This document shows positions 1 through 5,238 of a DNA stretch of 9,997 bases, in pieces. How positions within the stretch are numbered: the stretch's first letter is position 1; every line of letters begins with the position of its first letter. The notes beneath the pieces are model-generated. The model ran no database searches. It had not been told where the DNA came from and was given only the letters and a program-made list of their open reading frames with translations. The DNA is taken from positions 1-9,997 of the forward strand of contig CAIYSH010000336.1 of NCBI GenBank assembly GCA_903928755.1. The letters run 5' to 3'. The stretch comes from an uncultured Alphaproteobacteria bacterium (GTDB lineage Bacteria > Pseudomonadota > Alphaproteobacteria > Caulobacterales > Caulobacteraceae). Position numbers and translations under genes: made by a program.

Positions 1-89
1 CAGGACGGCGCAAAGGCTGTATTTGGCACAGGATCTTCTTCTCTCGAGCGAAAAACACCAGCTTTGGTAGAGTGGATTTCATCTAAGAT

Positions 90-105
90 ATTGTAAAATA
101 ACAAT
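90..105. promoter_or_regulatory. Inverted repeat ATTGT-N6-ACAAT, possible operator
   Basis: A perfect 5-bp inverted repeat with a 6-bp spacer ends 2 bp before the putative TATAAT box. It therefore covers the space between the -35 and -10 positions, where a repressor or a MerR-like regulator could act. The arms are short and AT-rich, so chance is a real alternative. Confidence 0.22.
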
Positions 106-107
106 TT

Positions 108-113
108 TATAAT
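108..113 (+). promoter_or_regulatory. Possible -10 element (TATAAT) of the CsgG-like gene
   Basis: A perfect TATAAT lies in the AT-rich island upstream of the CsgG-like gene. The hexamer 17 bp upstream (AAGATA, 85-90) does not resemble a TTGACA -35 box, so the promoter would depend on an activator or on another sigma factor. In AT-rich DNA such a match can arise by chance. Transcription from here would give a leader of roughly 100 nt. Confidence 0.3.
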
Positions 114-220
114 TGGACTTGGTGTTGGGAGCGCTGGCCCCGGCCTTGCAGGTTCCAGAACAATCCTTCTCCGAAGCCCTACACGGCGGCGGTGGATAGA
201 AACAGAAACGGACCTGCGAC

Positions 221-1531
221 ATGAGCACTGTTACCGAGTTCAAAACCCTGCTGAAGGCCACAGCCATGGTGGGCTTGCTTGTCGGCCCGCAACTGGTGGC
301 TTCAGAAGCCCAGGCGCGCGACACGGGCAATTATGTGACCCCGATCGGCGGAGCCCTGGCTACGGATAATCAGACCCCGTATTCCAGTTCGCTGTTCTGC
401 CTGGCCGAAGCGTCCCATCGCCGGGGTTGGGCCCCGCCCCGCATGGCAGTGGGCCGCATTAACGATATGACCGGCAAGAGCAGTCTGGATGAAGGGGCCA
501 AGGTTACGCAGGGGGCCTCGCTCTTTGCCATTACGGCGCTTGGAAAAGCCGGCCTGCCTGTGGTCGAGCGACTGGACTCCTCGGTTTCCGAAATCGAGCT
601 GAACTATGCAAAACAGCATCTTCTTTCCGATACGCCGGAGAAGGCCGGGACCGATGCCAACAATTACCGCAAGACCATGCCGGGTCAGATCGCAGGCTCC
701 AGCTATTATATTGTCGGGGGCGTCACCGAACTGAACAATAATATCAAGTCTTCCGGCTTCCAGCTGGTTGGCAGCAGTCTGGCAGGAAACACCCAGAATC
801 TTCAGGGAAAGGGACAGGTCACCAACCGCAACTACGTCCTGAACGTGGCGGTGGATCTGCGTCTTGTGAACTCCATGACCCAGGAAGTGGTAAAGTCTGT
901 TTCCTATCAGAAGCAGATCCTGGGCTATGAAAACGAGGGCACCCTGGGTTTCGGTAAGTCCCGCAAGCAACTGGGCGCGTCCGGCGGTGGCAGCTCCATT
1001 GAACCTGTGCAGGCCGGGATCCGGGCCCTGGTTGAGCTGGGTGTCTATCAGCTTGCCGACTATGTCTATGGGGGCAAAGGTGGCTCGGGCTGTCTGTCAG
1101 ACTCAGGCCAGACCTATGCCTCCGTCGGTGATGTGAGATCGACACGGCAATCTCTGGCTTTCAATGATACCCGTATGGCTGCGCCCTATGCTGGCCAGGC
1201 CTATGCTGAGCCGGTCCCACAGTACCGGGAGCCCAGCCCGGAAAGTGCGCAGGCCCCTTCGCTTTATCAGGGTCTTCAGGCTCCAGCCGCAGCACCGGTC
1301 TATCAGGCCGAGGCCGCACCTCAGCCCCAATATCCGCCCCAATATCCGCCGCAGTATCAACCCCAATACCAGCCTCAGTATCAGCCCCAATACCAGCCCC
1401 AATACCAGGAGCAGTATCAGGAGCAGTATCAGGGCCAGCCGCAATATCAGGGGCAGTATCAGGAACAGGCTCCCGCCCAGCCCACAGGTCAGGACCTGCC
1501 CCGTTATCTGAGAGATCCCGGGAGGCGCTAG
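221..1531 (+). CDS. CsgG/HfaB-family outer-membrane secretion/attachment protein with QPQY-repeat tail
   Basis: This 436-residue protein begins with a signal peptide: a hydrophobic core at about residues 13-27 and a probable AQA cleavage site after residue 32. Residues about 74-285 match the CsgG family in segment order: PRMAVGRINDMTG, a YYIVGGVTEL strand, an NVAVDLRLVNSMTQEV strand, QKQILGYE, and EPVQAGIRALVELGVYQL near the domain end. CsgG forms the outer-membrane export channel for curli in enterobacteria, and HfaB is the homologue that anchors the holdfast in Caulobacter. Unlike CsgG, no lipobox cysteine follows the signal peptide. The only cysteines visible are C60 and C291, which flank the CsgG domain. 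The C-terminal 150 residues are low-complexity and carry eleven QPQY-like repeats. No hfaA or hfaD neighbour is present, and the next gene is convergent. The family call is firm; the HfaB-like role is inference. Confidence 0.8.
   Translation: MSTVTEFKTLLKATAMVGLLVGPQLVASEAQARDTGNYVTPIGGALATDNQTPYSSSLFCLAEASHRRGWAPPRMAVGRINDMTGKSSLDEGAKVTQGASLFAITALGKAGLPVVERLDSSVSEIELNYAKQHLLSDTPEKAGTDANNYRKTMPGQIAGSSYYIVGGVTELNNNIKSSGFQLVGSSLAGNTQNLQGKGQVTNRNYVLNVAVDLRLVNSMTQEVVKSVSYQKQILGYENEGTLGFGKSRKQLGASGGGSSIEPVQAGIRALVELGVYQLADYVYGGKGGSGCLSDSGQTYASVGDVRSTRQSLAFNDTRMAAPYAGQAYAEPVPQYREPSPESAQAPSLYQGLQAPAAAPVYQAEAAPQPQYPPQYPPQYQPQYQPQYQPQYQPQYQEQYQEQYQGQPQYQGQYQEQAPAQPTGQDLPRYLRDPGRR
1322..1468 (+). repeat. 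12-bp tandem repeat coding for QPQY/PPQY/QEQY/QGQY units
   Basis: Eleven consecutive in-frame units, plus a partial one, encode Q-x-Q-Y or P-P-Q-Y at residues 368-416 of the CsgG-like protein. One unit is extended to QGQPQY. The first units have proline in the second position; the later ones have Glu or Gly. The DNA copies differ mainly at synonymous third positions (CCC/CCG/CCT, CAA/CAG, TAT/TAC). This suggests selection on the protein sequence, although slippage-driven changes in copy number remain likely in a 12-bp array. Confidence 0.9.
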
Positions 1532-1540
1532 TTCCTGACG

Positions 1541-1572
1541 CGCCCATCAGTTGCCTCAAGCTGACGGGGGCG
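1541..1572. terminator. Possible bidirectional hairpin between convergent genes
   Basis: CGCCC-A-TCAG (1541-1550) can pair with CTGA-CGG-GGGCG (1561-1572) around a 10-nt loop, with a small internal bulge. The hairpin sits between the stop codon of the CsgG-like gene and the last codons of the convergent PBP gene, and it includes the PBP stop. Neither strand shows a clear U-tract, so intrinsic termination is uncertain. Confidence 0.3.
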
Positions 1573-3457
1573 TGCTGGCGGTCACATTCGGAACCCCGGG
1601 GTCGGGGGCCAGGGGCTCGGGTAACCGGGCCCTTTCGTCTGTTGGCGAGGGGAGCGTCGCATCAGGAACCAGGGGTGCTGCCTCTGTTGGCGGAGACGGC
1701 AGGGGAACAACAGACAGTGGCCCATAGGGAATGGGGGTCACGGGAATCCGCCGGACGGCAACCCCCATGACGCCCTTCCAGATTTCGGCAGGAACACTGC
1801 CGCCCGTGACCCGGACCATCGGCCGGGAGTCGTCGCGTCCGACCCAGACTACAGTGGTCGCCTGGCCCGTAAACCCTGCAAACCAGGCATCCCTGTAGTC
1901 CGAAGTCGTGCCGGTCTTGCCCGCGACGTCATAGCCTTTCAGGGCGGCCTTGGTTCCGGTGCCTGACACAATGACGGTGCGCAGCATGCGGTTCAACTGG
2001 CTCAGGGCCGGGTTACCGGCGGCGGGCGTGCCAGCCACGGGTGGGCGGGCATAGATGACACCACCCGACGCCGAGCGGATCCGCAGGAGCCCGTAGGCAC
2101 TTACACGATTGCCGCCATTGGCCAGGGTCGTATAGGCCTGGGCCATTTCCAGGGGAGTCACCTGGGTGGTGCCGAGGGCCATGGCCGGATCGGTATTGAC
2201 GGTTGAGACGATCCCCACCCTGTGGGCCAGGGCCGCGACATTGGGCCGCCCGACCTCATCGGCAAGCCGCGCAGCGACCGTATTGATCGATTTGGCCAGG
2301 GCGGTTTCGAGGGTGATGGGTCCCAGATTTCCAGGCTCGTAATTGCCGGGTGACCAGCCCGAAATCGTTACGGGCTCGTCGATCACCATGTCATCAGGGC
2401 TGCGGCCGGTTTCCAGGGCCGCAAGATAGACGAACGGCTTCCATGCTGAACCCGCCTGGCGGTGGGCGTCGACGACCCGATCAAAAGGGCTTCTGGCATA
2501 GTCCACGCCGCCTATGAAGGCCCGCACTGCGCCCGAGCCGTCGAGGGTAACCACAGCAGCCTGCTGGGTTCCCTGCTTGGCATGGGCCGTCAGAACATCC
2601 CGGACCGTCTCGGCGGCATTGGTTTCGAGGCGCAGATCCAGGGTGGTTTCGACGATCATGTCATTCTTCGCTACCCCGATTTTCGGTCGGACCTGGCCAT
2701 CGATCCAGTCGACGAAATACTGGGCCGGCCCAGTGGACGGGGCCTTCCAGACCCTTGGTTTTTCGGCGAGGGCCTTGGTGCGCTCCGAAGGGGAAATGGC
2801 ACCGGTCTCCACCATGGCAGTCAGGACCAGGGCTGTTCGCTCTGCAGACCGTTCAGGCTGGTCAACAGGATTATAGGTGCTTGGGGCCTTCAGGATTGCG
2901 GCCAGCATGGCTGCTTCCCGCACAGAGAGCCTGCCTGCGGATTTATTGAAATAGCGCTGGGCAGCAGCCTCCAGGCCATAGGCCCCTTCGCCGAAATAGA
3001 CCCGGCTCAGATAAAGTCCGAGGATCTGCTTCTTGGAATAGGTCTGCTCCATCTGCAGGGCCATGACCGCTTCCCTGGCCTTGCGCTCGACGGTCTGCTC
3101 CGAAGTCAGGAACAGGTTTTTTACCGTCTGCTGGGTGATGGTCGAAGCGCCCTGTCGTTTGCCGTCAGCAACATCGGTGACAATGGCGCGGGCTATACCC
3201 ATGGGATCGACGCCGGAATGTTCGTAAAACCTGCGATCCTCAATGGAGACAAAGGCCGCGGGCACATGGGCTGGCAGGCGCGCAATATCGACGGGCGCAG
3301 CATAGCGTCCGCCACGAATGCCTATGACCTGCCCATTCCGGTCCAGATAGGTGATCTGCGGTTCGCGCCGTATGGCGGGCAGGGGCGGAATGTCCTGGAG
3401 GCGCTGCAGATCCGAGATTGCACCACTGATCGAGACGGCAGCGAAAAGACCAATCAC
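1556..3457 (-). CDS. Class A penicillin-binding protein (GT51 transglycosylase / transpeptidase)
   Basis: This 633-residue bifunctional peptidoglycan synthase polymerises lipid II and cross-links the strands on the periplasmic side of the inner membrane. The GT51 domain spans about residues 45-225: EDRRFYEHSGVD (73-84, catalytic Glu73), GASTITQQ (103-110), RKAREA (125-130), Glu137 in the LQMEQ segment, and the FGEGAYGLEAA segment from 155. The transpeptidase domain spans about 290-570: SAWK (Ser337/Lys340), SIN (390-392) and KTGT (514-517). All catalytic motifs are intact. The tail (571-633) is proline-rich and presumably flexible. The N-terminus is unusual: only a short hydrophobic stretch (residues 2-14) and no basic cytoplasmic tail. 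The GTG start is supported by GGAGGAG 7 nt upstream. The frame stays open upstream but I found no ATG or GTG in it. The class is certain; I cannot say which paralogue (PBP1A-, PbpC-like) it is. Confidence 0.93.
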   Translation of the reverse strand: MIGLFAAVSISGAISDLQRLQDIPPLPAIRREPQITYLDRNGQVIGIRGGRYAAPVDIARLPAHVPAAFVSIEDRRFYEHSGVDPMGIARAIVTDVADGKRQGASTITQQTVKNLFLTSEQTVERKAREAVMALQMEQTYSKKQILGLYLSRVYFGEGAYGLEAAAQRYFNKSAGRLSVREAAMLAAILKAPSTYNPVDQPERSAERTALVLTAMVETGAISPSERTKALAEKPRVWKAPSTGPAQYFVDWIDGQVRPKIGVAKNDMIVETTLDLRLETNAAETVRDVLTAHAKQGTQQAAVVTLDGSGAVRAFIGGVDYARSPFDRVVDAHRQAGSAWKPFVYLAALETGRSPDDMVIDEPVTISGWSPGNYEPGNLGPITLETALAKSINTVAARLADEVGRPNVAALAHRVGIVSTVNTDPAMALGTTQVTPLEMAQAYTTLANGGNRVSAYGLLRIRSASGGVIYARPPVAGTPAAGNPALSQLNRMLRTVIVSGTGTKAALKGYDVAGKTGTTSDYRDAWFAGFTGQATTVVWVGRDDSRPMVRVTGGSVPAEIWKGVMGVAVRRIPVTPIPYGPLSVVPLPSPPTEAAPLVPDATLPSPTDERARLPEPLAPDPGVPNVTASTPPSA

Positions 3458-3464
3458 GGGAAAA

Positions 3465-3471
3465 CTCCTCC
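3465..3471 (-). promoter_or_regulatory. Strong ribosome-binding site fixing the GTG start of the PBP gene
   Basis: On the minus strand GGAGGAG lies 7 nt before the GTG at 3455-3457. This is a near-ideal Shine-Dalgarno sequence. It supports a GTG start in a frame that is open further upstream but has no visible ATG or GTG there. Confidence 0.7.
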
Positions 3472-3479
3472 AGTCAGCT

Positions 3480-3496
3480 TCAGATGCCGTCAGATG
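3480..3496. repeat. Direct repeat TCAGATG, two copies 10 bp apart
   Basis: Two identical 7-bp copies (3480-3486 and 3490-3496) are spaced one helical turn apart, 23-39 bp upstream of the PBP start codon. They could form a tandem regulator site or simply be chance. No -35/-10 pair could be assigned with confidence around them. Confidence 0.25.
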
Positions 3497-3513
3497 AGGG
3501 CGATCGTGTGGCG

Positions 3514-3533
3514 CTGGCCTTGCATCAGGCCAG
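3514..3533. terminator. Hairpin between the ATPase gene and the PBP gene
   Basis: A perfect 7-bp stem (CTGGCCT / AGGCCAG) with a 6-nt loop lies 17 bp after the stop codon of the P-loop ATPase gene. It may end the SDR-ATPase transcript or attenuate read-through into the PBP gene. No U-run follows it on the minus strand, so it is at best a weak intrinsic terminator. Confidence 0.35.
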
Positions 3534-3549
3534 GATCTTTCCCTTCGGC

Positions 3550-4050
3550 CTAATGGCTCTCCGAGACGATGGCACCCTGCAGCTCGTCGGCATCGGGGGC
3601 TTCGTAGATGCCTTCCATGAAGTCGAACATCTGGGGGGTCACGACCATGGAGAAGGTCTCGCCCTTGACCTCATTGCGCGCCAGGACCCGCTCGCGACGG
3701 ATGTCCCGCGGGGCGGTCACGAAGTGGAACTGCAGGGGCAGTTCGCAGGCCTCGGCAATCTCGGCCACCCGTGCCCGGTCGCCCTTGCGGGTCAGGCCAA
3801 GGTCCAGGACAACGCTGGTCCCGGTGGCCATGACCCCGGCAGCCACCGACCAGATCTGCGCCTCGCAGCGCTCGACCCGTTCCATGACCCAGGTGAATTC
3901 GATCGGGTCAGGCATGTCGGCGGCGAACAGCCTGGCCATCCAGTCGTCAATGGCGAAATGGACGGCGGGCTCACGCCTGGCCAGACTGTGGGCGTAGGTG
4001 GACTTGCCGGCACCGGATGGGCCGAAAATCACATGCAGGGTTGCGGTCAT
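3550..4050 (-). CDS. Small P-loop ATPase / kinase-like protein (AAA_33 type)
   Basis: A 166-residue soluble protein. It starts MTATLHVIF and has a clear Walker A loop GPSGAGKST at residues 10-18. An Asp-Asp-Trp motif (35-37) follows beta strand 2, where related small kinases bind substrate. VVLDLG (80-85) is a likely Walker B or strand-3 Asp. An arginine-rich segment (R115, R118, R119, R121, R125) resembles the lid of nucleoside-kinase-like folds. This layout fits the AAA_33 / zeta-toxin-like phosphotransferase superfamily; the substrate cannot be told from sequence. The frame is open 32 codons further upstream, but that part overlaps the SDR gene and does not look like protein. The ATG at 4050 was chosen because the first strand and Walker A follow directly. 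It lies 10 bp after the SDR stop with no strong ribosome-binding site, which suggests translational coupling. Confidence 0.78.
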   Translation of the reverse strand: MTATLHVIFGPSGAGKSTYAHSLARREPAVHFAIDDWMARLFAADMPDPIEFTWVMERVERCEAQIWSVAAGVMATGTSVVLDLGLTRKGDRARVAEIAEACELPLQFHFVTAPRDIRRERVLARNEVKGETFSMVVTPQMFDFMEGIYEAPDADELQGAIVSESH

Positions 4051-4060
4051 GGGACTGCGG

Positions 4061-4861
4061 CTACTTGACGGAGAAACCACCGTCAATGACCAGCTCTGCC
4101 CCGGTGACATAACGGCTCTCGTCGCTGGCCAGCCAGAGGATGCCATTGGCGATGTCCTCGGGAAGGCCCTTGACGCCGAGGGGCACGGAGTCCGCTGTCA
4201 TGGCGTCGAGGGTTGCGCTGCGCGGGGCGCGGGCATTGTCCCCGGGTTCGCCCGTGCCGATGATGGTGTCCCAGATCGGCGTCTCGATGATACCGGGATG
4301 CACCGAGTTGCAGCGAATGCCGTCCTTGGCGTTGGCGCACTCCATGGCCACGGACTTGGTGAACAGACGGACAGCCCCCTTGGTGGCGCAGTAGCCTGCC
4401 AGTATGGCCGAGCCCTTCAGGCCGGCGACCGACGAGATGTTGATGATGCTGCCCCCAGCGCCACTGACCCGCATCAGCGGAATGCCATGTTTGCAGCCCA
4501 GGAAAACGCCATCGACATTGATGGCCGTCTGGCGCTGGAAATCTGCCAGGCTCATGTCGAGGACCGAGGCTGAAATCCCGATACCGGCATTGTTGACCAG
4601 CACATCCAGTCGACCGTGCCTCGCCTTGATGGCCGCCATGACATCGATCCAGGCCTGTTCCTGGGTGACGTCGTGATGGTGATATTCAGCCCTCCCGCCC
4701 ATGGCCTGGATGGCGGCAACGACGTCGGCACCCTTGGCATCCTGAAGATCGGTGATGACCACCAGAGCACCTTCCTGCGCCAGCCGTTCGGCTGCGGCGC
4801 GACCAATGCCGCTGGATCCGCCTGTGACCAGGGCCACCCTGTCCTGCACCCGACCTGCCAT
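4061..4861 (-). CDS. Short-chain dehydrogenase/reductase (classical SDR)
   Basis: A 266-residue cytosolic NAD(P)-dependent oxidoreductase with every classical SDR motif: TGGSSGIG (13-20) for the dinucleotide, NNAG (90-93), Asn115, the catalytic Ser144, Tyr157 and Lys161 (YCATK), and PG followed by IIETPIWD. Asp38 at the end of strand 2 indicates preference for NAD(H) over NADP(H). The C-terminal VTGAELVIDGGFSVK is typical of the family. The wording of the 94-130 segment recalls alicyclic alcohol or hydroxysteroid dehydrogenases, but the substrate is not determined. The ATG at 4861 has GGAGGA 6 nt upstream (4868-4873). It is the first gene of an apparent two-gene unit with the small ATPase and is divergent from the pilin gene. 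Confidence 0.92.
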   Translation of the reverse strand: MAGRVQDRVALVTGGSSGIGRAAAERLAQEGALVVITDLQDAKGADVVAAIQAMGGRAEYHHHDVTQEQAWIDVMAAIKARHGRLDVLVNNAGIGISASVLDMSLADFQRQTAINVDGVFLGCKHGIPLMRVSGAGGSIINISSVAGLKGSAILAGYCATKGAVRLFTKSVAMECANAKDGIRCNSVHPGIIETPIWDTIIGTGEPGDNARAPRSATLDAMTADSVPLGVKGLPEDIANGILWLASDESRYVTGAELVIDGGFSVK

Positions 4862-4921
4862 GTGAAGTCCTCCCCCTGTTTGTCGTCAGTTGTCTGCGCA
4901 CATGGGTAGCGGAATGGCGAA

Positions 4922-4934
4922 GGGTTGCAAACCC
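4922..4934. promoter_or_regulatory. Perfect inverted repeat GGGTTGCAAACCC, candidate operator
   Basis: Two 5-bp arms around GCA form a 13-bp palindrome in the divergent region between the SDR gene and the pilin gene. It is centred about 31 bp upstream of the sigma-54 -24 element and 67 bp upstream of the SDR start codon. It could bind a regulator of either gene: a TetR-like repressor for the SDR, or an activator for the pilin promoter, though sigma-54 activators usually bind further upstream. Confidence 0.4.
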
Positions 4935-4956
4935 GCACCTGAGAATCTGCAGCGGA

Positions 4957-4973
4957 TTGGCACGCCGATTGCC
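4957..4973 (+). promoter_or_regulatory. Sigma-54 (RpoN) promoter of the pilin-diguanylate cyclase operon
   Basis: TTGGCACGCCGATTGCC matches the sigma-54 consensus (YTGGCACG-N4-TTGCW) at all the key bases. The invariant GG (4959-4960) and GC (4971-4972) are separated by exactly 10 bp. Transcription would start near 4984, giving a leader of about 27 nt that contains the pilin ribosome-binding site (GGAGA, 4999-5003). Placement directly upstream of a gene, in the right orientation and spacing, makes this much stronger than a chance match. Sigma-54 promoters require an ATP-dependent enhancer-binding protein, whose identity is unknown here. Confidence 0.78.
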
Positions 4974-5010
4974 ACCAGAGGGTCAGACTGTCCCAATTGG
5001 AGACCCGCGA

Positions 5011-5238
5011 ATGACTCAGGATCAGGAAACACCCCGCGCAGGAACATTCGCGGCCTTCTGCAGGGATCACAAAGGTTCGACTGCTGTTGAGTATGCCCTT
5101 GTCACCGCCTTGATCGCGGCGGGCCTGATCACTGCAATCTCGACTTTCGCTCCCAGCGTCATTGGTACCTATGAGTCCATCAGCAATGCCCTGGGTGACG
5201 AGCCCGATCAGCCCCCAATTGTCGGTCGCAACTTGTGA
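5011..5238 (+). CDS. Flp-type (Tad/type IVb) pilin prepilin
   Basis: A 75-residue prepilin. The 22-residue leader ends in HKG. Prepilin peptidase (CpaA/TadV type) is expected to cut after Gly22, leaving STAVEYALVTALIAAGLI with Glu at position 5 and Tyr at position 6, the hallmark of Flp pilins. The mature subunit would be 53 residues: one hydrophobic helix (about 25-47) and a short acidic, proline-containing tail. The ATG at 5011 is favoured by GGAGA 7 nt upstream. An in-frame TTG at 4957 lies inside the sigma-54 promoter and is rejected. No tad/cpa assembly gene is nearby, so this pilin would have to use machinery encoded elsewhere. The stop codon TGA overlaps the GTG start of the cyclase gene, so the two genes are expected to be co-translated. 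Confidence 0.88.
   Translation: MTQDQETPRAGTFAAFCRDHKGSTAVEYALVTALIAAGLITAISTFAPSVIGTYESISNALGDEPDQPPIVGRNL

Larger units (their letters stand above)
1..220 (+). other. Upstream region and leader of the CsgG-like gene
   Basis: No gene can be supported here. One plus-strand frame is open from the left edge to a TAA at 94-96, so the 3' end of an upstream gene is possible, but its 31 residues match nothing I recognise. From about 81 to 114 the DNA is strikingly AT-rich compared with its surroundings, as expected of a promoter. About 107 bp of leader then run to the ATG at 221. The ribosome-binding site in front of that ATG is weak (a GGAC about 8 nt upstream). The start is chosen because it gives a complete signal peptide. 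Confidence 0.4.

Noticed and set aside
22..38. A TTGGCACA motif resembling a second sigma-54 promoter
   Set aside because: The -24 half matches, but the -12 half lacks the required GC dinucleotide at the correct spacing.
302..1559. Several open frames antisense to the CsgG-like gene, including a leucine-rich and an Asp/Gly-rich repeat protein
   Set aside because: The apparent repeats are the QPQY-coding array read in other frames. The sense frame has a signal peptide and a CsgG domain.
2462..3553. A 363-codon open frame on the plus strand
   Set aside because: It is antisense to the PBP gene, which has all its GT51 and transpeptidase motifs, and shows no recognisable protein features.
4051..4146. 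A 32-residue N-terminal extension of the P-loop ATPase
   Set aside because: It overlaps the 3' end of the SDR gene. The Ser/Pro-rich extension looks like out-of-frame sequence, and strand 1 with the Walker A loop begins right after the ATG at 4050.
4880..4894. TTGTC repeated 10 bp apart upstream of the SDR gene
   Set aside because: Five-base repeats are expected by chance, and they are not linked to a recognisable promoter.
4957..5010. An earlier in-frame TTG start for the pilin
   Set aside because: It falls inside the sigma-54 promoter, lacks a ribosome-binding site and would lengthen the prepilin leader. The ATG at 5011 has GGAGA at the right distance.
5013..5017. A GACTC (GANTC, CcrM-type methylation) site overlapping the pilin start codon
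   Set aside because: Single GANTC sites are too frequent to be meaningful alone, and the taxonomic assignment is itself only inferred.
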